From JAVBKX01 sp031553835 (GTDB lineage: Bacteria; Bacteroidota; Bacteroidia; Bacteroidales; Azobacteroidaceae), in contig JAVBKX010000023.1 in NCBI GenBank assembly GCA_031553835.1, forward strand, positions 62,001-126,000: a DNA stretch of 64,000 nt, read 5' to 3'. This document shows positions 27,401 to 36,335 of the stretch, piece after piece. The stretch's first letter is position 1. Each line of letters begins with the position of its first letter. Under the pieces are notes generated by a model. The model was given only the letters and a program-made list of their open reading frames with translations, made no database searches and had not been told where the DNA came from. A program made the position numbers and the translations under genes.

Positions 27401-28731
27401 ATCCACATACAAAAATAGTGCTGTTGTCTCATAATATTCCTTATGCTTCCAAACTGTATTTCAAGAATGGAGCTCAAGTGAAAAAAGGAGATGTAATTAT
27501 CGAATGGGATCCGTTCAATGCGGTCATTGTATCGGAAGTAACCGGTAAACTGGCATTTGAAAATTTGGTCGAAAATGCTACCTATAAAGTAGAATATGAC
27601 GATCAGACAGGCTTGAAAGAAAAGATTATTGTAGAATCAAGGGATAAAACCAAAGTGCCTTCGGCTCAGATTTTGGATAGCAAGGGAGAAGTTTTGCGTA
27701 CTTACAACCTTCCATTGGGCGCCCATATCGTAAAAGATAGTGGAGATACCATCAAGGTTGGGGAAGTATTGGTGAAGATTCCGCGTGCTGTAGGAAAAGC
27801 CGGAGATATTACCGGAGGTCTTCCTCGTGTCACTGAGTTGTTTGAAGCTCGTAATCCATCTAATCCTGCCGTAGTATCGGAAATCGACGGTGAAGTTTCT
27901 TTTGGAAAAATCAAACGCGGTAACCGTGAGATCATTGTAACTTCAAAAACCGGCGAATTCAAAGCGTATTTAATACCGTTATCCAAACAAATTCTGGTTC
28001 AGGAGAGCGATTATGTTCGCGCAGGAACTCCGCTTTCCGATGGTGCAGTAACGCCTTCCGATATTTTGGCGATCAATGGGCCTACAGCCGTTCAGGAATA
28101 TATTGTGAACGAGGTTCAGGACGTGTACCGTTTGCAAGGTGTGAAGATCAATGATAAGCACTTTGAGGTGATAGTCCGTCAGATGATGCGTAAGGTGGAA
28201 ATTGTGGATCCGGGCGATACTCGCTTCCTGGAACAACAATTAGTCGATAAGCACGAAGTAATGGAAGAAAACGATCGGATTTGGGGTAAAAAAGTGGTTA
28301 TAGAATCCGGAGATTCTCCCAACTTGAGACCCGGGCAAATAGTGACTGCCCGTAAGCTAAGGGATGAAAACAGTGCATTGAAACGTCGCGACTTGAAACC
28401 GGTAGAAGTGCGGGATGCTATTCCGGCTACTGCTAACCAAGTGTTGCAAGGTATTACGCGTGCTGCATTACAAACCAACAGCTTCATGTCTGCTGCTTCT
28501 TTCCAGGAAACGACTAAAGTACTGAATGAAGCTGCAATCAACGGCAAAATAGATCGTTTGGAAGGTATGAAGGAAAATGTGATTTGCGGTCACTTGATTC
28601 CTGCCGGTACCGGATTGCGAGAATATGACAGGCTGGTTGTCGGAAGCAAGGATGATTTTGATAAAGCTCATGCTTCATCCGGACGCGGTCGTGGTTATTC
28701 CGCTGTTATTGAAGAAGATTACGCAGAGTAA
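24433..28731 (+). CDS. rpoC: DNA-directed RNA polymerase subunit beta'
   Basis: The 1432-residue catalytic subunit. The N-terminal zinc finger has Cys in [21 protein letters not shown]. The lid/rudder area shows [18 protein letters not shown]. The magnesium-binding loop [12 protein letters not shown] is intact, with three Asp. The trigger-loop region reads [20 protein letters not shown] and the second zinc site [17 protein letters not shown]. Length fits Bacteroidota. A strong terminator lies 22 bases after the stop. Confidence 0.99.
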   Translation: [1432 protein letters not shown]

Positions 28732-28752
28732 TTTTATTAATCTAAATATGGG

Positions 28753-28788
28753 AAGCCTGTTGTTTGCAAAGACAACAGGCTTTTTTTT
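28753..28788 (+). terminator. Rho-independent terminator after rpoC
   Basis: AAGCCTGTTGT and ACAACAGGCTT form a perfect stem around a short loop (TTGCAAAG). It is followed by a run of eight T. It closes the ribosomal protein/RNA polymerase operon. Confidence 0.93.
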
Positions 28789-28865
28789 CTTTAAATTCAT
28801 CTCTTTGCATATTTGATGCAGCATTTTTTCTTTTTTTACATTTATAAGAAAAAACATTAAAAAGA

Positions 28866-29462
28866 ATGGCAATGAAAAAATGTATCTTTGGGGTTTTTAT
28901 CTCGGCGTTTATCACTTGTGCGTGTTTTCTTTCATGTAGTGGAGAAGATCCTTTAATGGCTTATTCTTACGATGAGCCGACTATTTATTCTTCCTCTGAC
29001 AAGGTCTCTTTTTCGAATCTGTTATTTTTCCTGAAGCCATGTGTATTGCAAAATGGAGAAAAGCGATATATTGTAACCGATAGTTTGTACAATATCTCCA
29101 TTAAGATAAATAAAAGCCTTCGGAAAGTGTCCAATTCATTCCCGGTTGATACCATGCATTTGTATGGCAAAGAAACCGTTGGGGTTTATCGTGCAACTAC
29201 TGAACATGTTCATTATCCGGTTAATATCAATATTCAAGTGAAACCGGAGCATTTTAATACTGCCGGGCAATATGCAGATTTGCTGAACAACTATTTTACA
29301 CTTGTTCCAGGCGCCTATATTGTTCAAATCGAATCTTTTGATATTAAAACCATAGAAGGAAATTTTCAAACAATATATACGCCGTCGCTTTCTGTTCCGC
29401 TAATAGTGGAAAGCAACTCCGTGAGTACTAATCTCGGAGAATTAGAAGTAATCATCAAATAA
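28866..29462 (+). CDS. Hypothetical lipoprotein
   Basis: A 198-residue predicted lipoprotein. The signal peptide ends in CACFLSC followed by SGEDP, a typical Bacteroidota lipobox with acidic residues after Cys that favour surface export. Two ATG codons (28866 and 28872) can serve as start. The mature part is a predicted beta-rich domain (YNISIKINKSLRKVS, YPVNINIQVKPEHFN, GAYIVQIESFDIKT). I do not recognise the family. The next lipoprotein gene starts 12 bases after the stop, so the two form an operon downstream of the rpoC terminator. Confidence 0.8.
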   Translation: MAMKKCIFGVFISAFITCACFLSCSGEDPLMAYSYDEPTIYSSSDKVSFSNLLFFLKPCVLQNGEKRYIVTDSLYNISIKINKSLRKVSNSFPVDTMHLYGKETVGVYRATTEHVHYPVNINIQVKPEHFNTAGQYADLLNNYFTLVPGAYIVQIESFDIKTIEGNFQTIYTPSLSVPLIVESNSVSTNLGELEVIIK

Positions 29463-29473
29463 ATATTATCTCC

Positions 29474-29836
29474 ATGAAATCACAAGTATCAGTTTTCTTG
29501 CTTTGTTTGACAGCTTTTTTGTGTGTGTCTTGTAAACCGGACAAGGCTCATTTAAAAGTAACAAATCATGTGCATAATGTCAAATTAGAAAATATTTCTT
29601 ATTGTGGATTTTCTTTAGGTTATTCCTTATTGCCGGGAGAATCAACCAAAGCTGTATTGTTTTCCGATGATTATGATGATGTTTCGTTTCCAATGACCGG
29701 ATCAATCAGTTTTTATATGGTTAGAGGAGATAAACGGGTTTTACTGAACACAAAAGAGCATTATCAATTGAAAGCCAACCAAAATTTGGAAGTGGAAATA
29801 ACGGATGAAACGGAAGTCGTCAATCTGATGGAATGA
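29474..29836 (+). CDS. Small hypothetical lipoprotein
   Basis: A 120-residue product with a signal peptide and lipobox (LTAFLCVSC, then KPDKAH). The mature domain appears to be a small beta sandwich (LKVTNHVHNVKLENISYCGF, LLPGESTKAVLFSDDYDDVS). Family unknown. It follows the 198-residue lipoprotein closely and converges with an MFS transporter gene 25 bases away. The two lipoproteins may act together at the cell surface; this is inferred from neighbourhood only. Confidence 0.75.
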   Translation: MKSQVSVFLLCLTAFLCVSCKPDKAHLKVTNHVHNVKLENISYCGFSLGYSLLPGESTKAVLFSDDYDDVSFPMTGSISFYMVRGDKRVLLNTKEHYQLKANQNLEVEITDETEVVNLME

Positions 29837-29860
29837 CGACTTCCGTTCTCAAAATCGTGA

Positions 29861-31273
29861 TTATTTAACTATATTTGGTTTTTCCAACCCAAATCCTTTC
29901 TTTGCATCTTCTATTTTGAGCAACCAGGCAAAGAAAATGGCCAAGGCTCCAAAACATGCAAAAGTTAACATGGGAATAGTGTAATTGTATTGGGTTACCT
30001 CCAATGTTTTTCCGTCGATCACTTTTTCAATTGTTCCGGTGATACAATATTTGTCAAGAATATATCCGATCAGCATGGGTACTCCCATCAAGCCCCAGTT
30101 TTGCACCCAAAACGTGACAGCATAGGCAGTTCCTAAGTATTTTTCGGGAATAATTTTGGCGATGGATGGCCACATAGCCGAAGGGACAAGCGAAAATCCG
30201 ATGCCCAGCAATATGATTAACCCGATGGCTACGTACAAACTGTTGAGAGAAGGGATTGAGAATAGAAGGTGTACACAAAGCAGAATGATGGATCCGATAA
30301 TCATAATCGTTGCTCCTTTTCCTTTTTTGTCGTAAATTCCTCCGAACAAAGGAGTTAAAAATAAAGCGCCAAAAGGGAGCAACGCCGGAATAGATCCTGC
30401 GAAATCATCCGATACTCCAAATTTTTGAACAATAAGGTTGGTGGCGTATTTTATGAAAGGAAAAACGGCAGAATAAAACAGGACGCATAAAATGGTGATG
30501 TACCAGAAAGCGCGTACTTTTGCAATTTTTACAATGTCACTTAGCCTGAATGTATCTTCTTCATTTGCAGTAGTTTTAGTCTCTACGGCTTCTTCTTTGT
30601 CTAATTTACGGTCAAACATAATAAATCCGATAAATGCTACCAATCCGATGCATAATAAAAGCATTGACAGGATGATAGGGGAGCTAAGATTTTTTGTGAG
30701 ATTCACTAACGGAATCGGTGTAAACATAGCCAAAGCCGTACCAATTCGTCCGGTTGAAGTGTTGAGTCCAATCGCCAACGCCATTTCTTTGCCCTTAAAC
30801 CAACGAATAACCGCTTTGTTGGCTGTGATCCCAAACATTTCGATGCCAACCCCGAAAATAGCAAAACCGAATCCGGCAACAATTGCTTGTTTGTTGGCCT
30901 CAAAGAGTTCCCAATTGAAGATGCTGACTTGAATTAATTCGGTATCAATTCCTCCGGAAATCGCCCAGTATTTTACCGCTGCTCCGGCAAGCATAATCAG
31001 GATCGATAATACTCCGGTAAAGCGGACTCCCATTTTGTCCAGCACCATTCCTCCTATAATGAGCATCAGCAAGAAGACGTTGAGCCATCCATATCCTCCG
31101 GTGTAAAGGCCATAATCGGTCGCTGTCCAGCCCAATGAGGCTTGTAACCTTTCTTGCAATGGAGCCATGGCATCTGTTAAATAATAACCACATAACATGG
31201 TGAATGAAATCATGACTAATGCAGTCCAACGTCCCCACCGGGAATCTCGCAATGAAGTTTTTAATTTTTCCAT
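29861..31273 (-). CDS. Major facilitator superfamily transporter
   Basis: A 470-residue inner-membrane carrier with about 12 helices. The N-terminal helix includes WTALVMISFTMLCGYYLTDA. The loop 2-3 signature reads GGMVLDKMGVRFTGVLS, and FGIYDKKGKGATIM-like residues (GGIYDKKGKGAT) mark the symmetric loop 8-9. A central hydrophilic loop (DRKLDKEEAVETKTTANEED) separates the halves. The substrate cannot be told from sequence. It lies 14 bases after folC on the same strand and is probably co-transcribed with it; a link to folate metabolism is speculative. Confidence 0.88.
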   Translation of the reverse strand: MEKLKTSLRDSRWGRWTALVMISFTMLCGYYLTDAMAPLQERLQASLGWTATDYGLYTGGYGWLNVFLLMLIIGGMVLDKMGVRFTGVLSILIMLAGAAVKYWAISGGIDTELIQVSIFNWELFEANKQAIVAGFGFAIFGVGIEMFGITANKAVIRWFKGKEMALAIGLNTSTGRIGTALAMFTPIPLVNLTKNLSSPIILSMLLLCIGLVAFIGFIMFDRKLDKEEAVETKTTANEEDTFRLSDIVKIAKVRAFWYITILCVLFYSAVFPFIKYATNLIVQKFGVSDDFAGSIPALLPFGALFLTPLFGGIYDKKGKGATIMIIGSIILLCVHLLFSIPSLNSLYVAIGLIILLGIGFSLVPSAMWPSIAKIIPEKYLGTAYAVTFWVQNWGLMGVPMLIGYILDKYCITGTIEKVIDGKTLEVTQYNYTIPMLTFACFGALAIFFAWLLKIEDAKKGFGLEKPNIVK

Positions 31274-31287
31274 TTTTTCTATTTTTT

Positions 31288-32619
31288 TTATTTTTTATTT
31301 TTGGGATTTAAAAGGAGTATCACTTCCACTTCTGCAAGCGCTTCGGCCACTACAAATGTACTTCCTCCTACAAATATCAAATCTTCAGCGATTGCATTTC
31401 TTTTTGCGGCGTTGACCGCTTCTTTGACAGTTGGGAAAGCTAAACCGGTCAATCCTTTATCTTGCGCGATGCGGGCTAATTCATGGGCATTTAAAGCGCG
31501 AGCAACGGAAGCTTGTGTAAAATAATACGTCGCTTTTTTAGATAACAAATTTAAAACAGACGAAATGTCTTTGTCATTAACCATGCCGATGATAAAGTGT
31601 AGGTGATTGTACTGCATCGATTGTAATTGTTGAACAATGTATTTCATGCCACCGGCATTATGTCCGGTATCCAGGATAATTTTCGGATTGGATGGGATGA
31701 TTTGCCAGCGTCCTTGCAATCCGGTAGTTTCGATTACCGTGGCAAATCCTTTTTGTACAGACCGGATCGGAATATCATATCCTTGTTCGATCAATCGATC
31801 AATGGAGCAAAGTACTGTAGCCGCATTTTTCTCCTGAACCAGTCCTCCTAATTCATCTTCAATGCTCCCGTAATTTTTTGTCTTCAACAACCATCCTTCC
31901 CTTGCACCTTGTTCCTTGCACCTAGTACCCTCCAACACCGGCTGTTCCTCTTCTGCAAAGTACAATGGAGCGCAGCATTCCTTCGCTTTGGCAATAAACA
32001 CAGGATCGGTTTCGGGATTTTTTTCTCCGATAACCGCCGGAATTCCCGGTTTAATGATCCCGGCCTTCTCGAATGCTATTTTTCCTAAAGTATTTCCTAA
32101 TAAAGCAGTGTGGTCGAAGCTGATGTTGGTAATAATGCTTAAATCGGGAGTGATAATATTGGTGCAGTCTAATCGTCCGCCCAAACCGGTTTCTATGACG
32201 GCGACATCCACTTTTTCCTGTGCAAAAAACAAGAAAGCCATAGCGGTAGTCACTTCAAAAAACGAAGGTTGGATGGACTCGAAAAAATTCATATTTTCTT
32301 CAACAAAGCGAATGACGAAATCTTCCGGGATCATTTGCCCGTTGATACGGATTCGTTCCCGGAAATCAACCAAATGCGGAGAAGTATATAATCCGGTTTT
32401 ATAACCGGCATGTTGTAAGACGGAAGCCAACAAATGGGATGTGGAGCCTTTTCCGTTGGTTCCGGCCACATGAATCGTTTTGTATTGCCGGTGAGGATGT
32501 TTGAAGCGTTGATCCAGTGCAAACGTATTTTCCAATCCTTCTTTATAAGCGGAAGAACCGATTTTCTGAAACATGGGAGTGGCTTCGTAAAGCCAGTGGA
32601 TAGCTTGCTGATAATTCAC
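31288..32619 (-). CDS. folC: Folylpolyglutamate synthase / dihydrofolate synthase
   Basis: A 443-residue Mur-ligase-family enzyme that adds glutamate to dihydropteroate and to folates using ATP. The P-loop is HVAGTNGKGSTSHLLASVL, followed by TSPHLVDFRERIRING. Central-domain motifs include VIETGLGGRLDCTN and ITNISFDHTALLGNTLGKIA. The C-terminal domain has ILDTGHNAGGMKYIV. There is a small irregular insert, EGTRCKEQGAREGWLLK, near residue 240. The gene precedes the MFS gene on the minus strand and is divergent from the TonB receptor. Confidence 0.95.
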   Translation of the reverse strand: MNYQQAIHWLYEATPMFQKIGSSAYKEGLENTFALDQRFKHPHRQYKTIHVAGTNGKGSTSHLLASVLQHAGYKTGLYTSPHLVDFRERIRINGQMIPEDFVIRFVEENMNFFESIQPSFFEVTTAMAFLFFAQEKVDVAVIETGLGGRLDCTNIITPDLSIITNISFDHTALLGNTLGKIAFEKAGIIKPGIPAVIGEKNPETDPVFIAKAKECCAPLYFAEEEQPVLEGTRCKEQGAREGWLLKTKNYGSIEDELGGLVQEKNAATVLCSIDRLIEQGYDIPIRSVQKGFATVIETTGLQGRWQIIPSNPKIILDTGHNAGGMKYIVQQLQSMQYNHLHFIIGMVNDKDISSVLNLLSKKATYYFTQASVARALNAHELARIAQDKGLTGLAFPTVKEAVNAAKRNAIAEDLIFVGGSTFVVAEALAEVEVILLLNPKNKK

Positions 32620-32871
32620 TTCAGTTTATTTTTTTAGGATGCAAATGTACAATTTTTGCATTAAAGATACTTGATAAATGAGGTTTTCTACAAAAACAAA
32701 TTTAGACTTGTACATTATCTTAAAATAAACTTCTAACTAAAAAGCGGAATTGTATTCCATATCACAGCCGGACTATTCAACGAGCTATTTGCTTGATATA
32801 CAAAAAAGCCAATTCTGTCGCAGAAAGAATACGGTTGGTATCATAAAATCAAACCCCTTTCATTCTGTGAG

Positions 32872-32879
32872 TATCTTTG
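32872..32879 (+). promoter_or_regulatory. -7 box (TATCTTTG) for the TonB receptor/LytS/LytTR operon
   Basis: TATCTTTG fits TAnnTTTG and lies 29 bases before the chosen ATG at 32909. No clean TTTG is present 20 bases upstream. Its position argues against the longer reading frame that starts at 32750. Confidence 0.5.
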
Positions 32880-32908
32880 TTTCAGACATAAAACAATTAA
32901 AAACAGTC

Positions 32909-35266
32909 ATGAAACAGCTAATCCGAATTACACTGCTTATCACTTGCGTATTGCTTTCAATAAATGTATCTGCACAAGAAAACAAACTGACACAATCCAT
33001 TCGTGGAGTAATCATTGACCATGCTTCAGGAGAGCCGATTCCTTTTGTTACAGTCAGTCTGTTGGATATGCCACAAGTAGGGGCAACGACCGACGATGAT
33101 GGTAAATTCGAACTAAAGAACGTACCTGTTGGTCGCCACGATTTACAGTCATCTATTTTAGGGTACGAGCCGACTGTATTCCGTGAGATTATGCTTATGT
33201 CGGCCAAAGAGATATACCTTGAAGTACAGATGAAGGAGAATATTCAACAACTGGCGGAGGTGATAGTTCGTCCGCGTATCAACAAAGAAGAACCTATGAA
33301 CAAGATGGCGCTTTCGGGAGCGCGTATGCTAAGTGTTGAAGAAGCCAGCCGCTTTGCAGGCGGTATGGACGACCCGGCTCGCTTGGTAAGTTCTTTTGCC
33401 GGAGTCACGTCGGCAGTCGTAAGCAACGGTATCTCGGTACACGGAAACGCACCGAGCCTGCTCCAATGGCGGTTGGAAGATGTAGAGATACCCAACCCGA
33501 ACCATTTCGCCGATGTAGCTTCATTGGGAGGTGGCGTGCTGTCTTCGTTGAGCAGCAATGTATTGGGCAACTCCGATTTCTATACAAGTGCTTTCCCTGC
33601 CGAATTTAATAATGCCGTTTCAGGCGTATTCGATATGAAGATGCGCAATGGCAACAGCCAGAAGTTCCAACACACCTTGCAAGCTGGAGTGCTTGGATTG
33701 GATGCAGCTTCGGAGGGGCCGCTAACCCACAGGCATAACGCCTCATACGTGTTCAACTACCGCTATTCGACTACCGGATTGATGAACAAGATTAATCCCG
33801 CAGGTGATTTGGAGCAGGAGATGAACTATCAGGACTTGAACTTCAAGCTGAACTTCCCAACCAAAGAAGCAGGTGTATTTTCGGTATGGGGAACAGCTCT
33901 GACAGATGAAATTAAGCCGGAAATAGAATCACCCGAAGAGTGGGATTATATGGACGACGCAAAGGATTCGCGTATGAAACAGACTTCGGTAGCCGCAGGG
34001 CTTAGCCACCGCTATTTCTTCGCAGGAAATGGTTTGTTGAAAACCACGCTGGCGACGACTTATTCTAAAACCGATGCGTGGGAGAGCATCTACGACAACA
34101 ACATGGATTCTTCGCCCCACTTGGACTTCAAAAGTCGCTATATGAACCTCGTACTCAATTCTTCATTTAATAAGAAGTACAGCGCCAGGCATACAAACAA
34201 AATAGGGTTCACGCTGACCAATATGCACTACGATATGGATTTCGACCTTGCTCCGCGATATACCGCACCCATGCAGCGCATCTCAGAAGGGAACGGTACA
34301 ACCAACCTCATTTCTGCGTACAGCAGTTCGTTACTCACCTTTAACAATAAGCTGTCGGCGACATTGGGCGTAAACGGACAACTCCTCACATTAAATAATA
34401 CATGGACGGTAGAACCACGCGCCTCCGTGAAATGGCAGGCTACATCGAAAAACTCGTTCGGGTTGGCATACGGACTACACAGCCGCATGGAGAAGTTAGA
34501 TGTGTACTTTGTAAATGACCAAGCCACAGTCGATAAGCTGGTCAATGAAGATTTGGACCTGACCAAGACGCACCATGTATCCTTATCCTATAATTACAGG
34601 ATATCGGATGATATGAACCTACGTATTGAGCCTTATTTCCAATACCTGTACGACGTTCCCGTAATGGCAGACAGTTCCTATTCCGTCCTCAACCGCAACA
34701 CGTTTTATGTGGAAGATGCATTGGTAAACAAAGGTAACGGGCGCAACTACGGGATAGACGTTACTTTCGAAAAATACATGACCAAAGGCTTTTATTATAT
34801 GGTGACGGCATCGGTCTTCGACTCCAAATATAAAGGCGGCGACGGAGTTTGGCACAACACCAAATTCAACCGCAACTACGTGGTAAACGGATTGATCGGT
34901 AAGGAATGGATGATCGGTCGCGATAAGCGGGACGTATTGAGTGTCAATCTGAAACTGACCTGTCAGGGTGGCGACCGCTATTCGCCCATAGACGAAGCGG
35001 CCACCTTAGCCCATCCCGACAAAGAAACGCAGTATGACGAAACAAGGGCCTACTCTAAGCAGTTATCGCCCATGTTCCTCGCCAACTATACCCTCAGCTA
35101 CCGCATGAACCGCAACAAGGTATCGCACGAGTTCGCCGTAAAAGGCATGAACGCCACCGGATACAAAGAATACTTCGGACACGAATACAACCTGAAAACC
35201 GGAGTGATAGAACCCAGACGTTTGAAGAATGCCATCTTCAATATAACGTACCGGCTGGATTTTTAG
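32909..35266 (+). CDS. TonB-dependent outer-membrane receptor with carboxypeptidase-regulatory-like N-domain
   Basis: I use the ATG at 32909, which gives a clear signal peptide (MKQLIRITLLITCVLLSINV, then SAQ) and about 785 residues. A CarboxypepD_reg-like domain follows (IRGVIIDHASGEPIPFVTVS, DDDGKFELKNVPVGRHDL). A plug domain (DPARLVSSFAGVTSAVVSNG, then SVHGNAPSLLQWRLEDVEI) and a beta-barrel end in Phe (NAIFNITYRLDF). It lacks the SusC length and no SusD follows. It is followed 31 bases later by two LytS-type sensors and a LytTR regulator. Codon use is visibly more GC-rich than in surrounding genes. The ligand is unknown. Confidence 0.88.
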   Translation: MKQLIRITLLITCVLLSINVSAQENKLTQSIRGVIIDHASGEPIPFVTVSLLDMPQVGATTDDDGKFELKNVPVGRHDLQSSILGYEPTVFREIMLMSAKEIYLEVQMKENIQQLAEVIVRPRINKEEPMNKMALSGARMLSVEEASRFAGGMDDPARLVSSFAGVTSAVVSNGISVHGNAPSLLQWRLEDVEIPNPNHFADVASLGGGVLSSLSSNVLGNSDFYTSAFPAEFNNAVSGVFDMKMRNGNSQKFQHTLQAGVLGLDAASEGPLTHRHNASYVFNYRYSTTGLMNKINPAGDLEQEMNYQDLNFKLNFPTKEAGVFSVWGTALTDEIKPEIESPEEWDYMDDAKDSRMKQTSVAAGLSHRYFFAGNGLLKTTLATTYSKTDAWESIYDNNMDSSPHLDFKSRYMNLVLNSSFNKKYSARHTNKIGFTLTNMHYDMDFDLAPRYTAPMQRISEGNGTTNLISAYSSSLLTFNNKLSATLGVNGQLLTLNNTWTVEPRASVKWQATSKNSFGLAYGLHSRMEKLDVYFVNDQATVDKLVNEDLDLTKTHHVSLSYNYRISDDMNLRIEPYFQYLYDVPVMADSSYSVLNRNTFYVEDALVNKGNGRNYGIDVTFEKYMTKGFYYMVTASVFDSKYKGGDGVWHNTKFNRNYVVNGLIGKEWMIGRDKRDVLSVNLKLTCQGGDRYSPIDEAATLAHPDKETQYDETRAYSKQLSPMFLANYTLSYRMNRNKVSHEFAVKGMNATGYKEYFGHEYNLKTGVIEPRRLKNAIFNITYRLDF

Positions 35267-35297
35267 CGTATCTTTGCACTTCTTATACATCATGTAA

Positions 35298-36335
35298 ATG
35301 ATTAAAATGAAAGACAATAATTTTTTGCCCCAATTCTTATTCGATCCGGATTACCGGGTTTGGAGACACTTGATATTTATCATTATCGGGGCAATTATTA
35401 CTTTCAATCAGGTATTCATAGCATATCAGGATAGTCAATCCATTTTAGGAAACCGTATTTATCTTATCTGCGCCACTTCTTTTATGGTGTACCTCATTGC
35501 TATGTACTTCAATTACTTTTACTTGACACCCAAATATCTCCTGAAGGGAAACTATATCGGCTATGCGGTATTTCTTATAATCATTGTTTTTTCATTGCCT
35601 ACGTTATCCATAGTCGGGGAATATTTTGTACGCAATTCATTGGGTTTATCTCACAGGATAACATCATATACCAATCCGCTAATTCTGGTCGATAACCTTT
35701 CTACCACTATCGTTACTACTGTTTGTTTTTGTGGCGTGTCTGTAATTATGCTTTTTGGCAGGTGGATGAAAAGCAATGAGGAAGTCAGCAGGATGGAAAG
35801 CGAGCATGTAAAATCGGAACTGAACAAACTGAAAGGACAAATCGCCCCTGCATTCCTATCCAAAACGCTTCGCAATGCTTCCTCTTTGGTAGAATCAAAC
35901 CCGCTGCAGACTTCCGATATGCTAATGCAGTTGGCACAACTATTAAGATACCAACTTTATGACGCAGGCAGGGATCGTATTTTGCTTAAATCAGAGATTA
36001 ATTTCCTGAACAAGTTTTTTGAACTGGAGCAATCGAACAATCTCGACATGCGGTATCAAATCCATATTGAGGGGAATATAAAAAACACATTTGTTTCTCC
36101 CATGTTGTTTTTGTCGCTTGTTCAGTGTGTAATAGCCGATAGTTGTTCGGTAGAGTTGCTTTTCAGGCTTCGAGATGAGACACTTTTCTTTACATGCAAA
36201 TCGGATAATAACAAGCCGTTGGATAAAGATGCATTTTCTTTGATCCGCCAACGGTTGGAGTTGCAGTATCCAAATAAATATGCATTGGATTTAAGCATGG
36301 AAACGATAGAACTTAAAATAGATATATCGGAATGA
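35298..36335 (+). CDS. Degenerate LytS-type sensor (pseudokinase)
   Basis: A 345-residue membrane protein with four predicted helices in residues 20-155, then a coiled linker and a His_kinase-like domain. The usual QINPHFLFN motif is here QIAPAFLSK, so the phospho-accepting His is Ala185. The ATP-binding N-box, VENAVKH in its partner, is replaced by VQCVIADS, and no GLGLxN G-box is found. The protein should therefore not autophosphorylate. Its stop overlaps the start of the intact kinase by 4 bases (ATGA). It may act as a regulatory partner of that kinase. Alternatively it is a decaying paralogue, though the open frame is intact. Confidence 0.85.
   Translation: MIKMKDNNFLPQFLFDPDYRVWRHLIFIIIGAIITFNQVFIAYQDSQSILGNRIYLICATSFMVYLIAMYFNYFYLTPKYLLKGNYIGYAVFLIIIVFSLPTLSIVGEYFVRNSLGLSHRITSYTNPLILVDNLSTTIVTTVCFCGVSVIMLFGRWMKSNEEVSRMESEHVKSELNKLKGQIAPAFLSKTLRNASSLVESNPLQTSDMLMQLAQLLRYQLYDAGRDRILLKSEINFLNKFFELEQSNNLDMRYQIHIEGNIKNTFVSPMLFLSLVQCVIADSCSVELLFRLRDETLFFTCKSDNNKPLDKDAFSLIRQRLELQYPNKYALDLSMETIELKIDISE

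Noticed and set aside
16222..28671. Long minus-strand frames opposite tuf, rpoB and rpoC
   Set aside because: They are shadows caused by biased codons of highly expressed genes; none has a start context or family motifs.
32750..32908. Longer start of the TonB receptor
   Set aside because: The extra 53 residues precede a clean signal peptide and overlap the -7 box at 32872.
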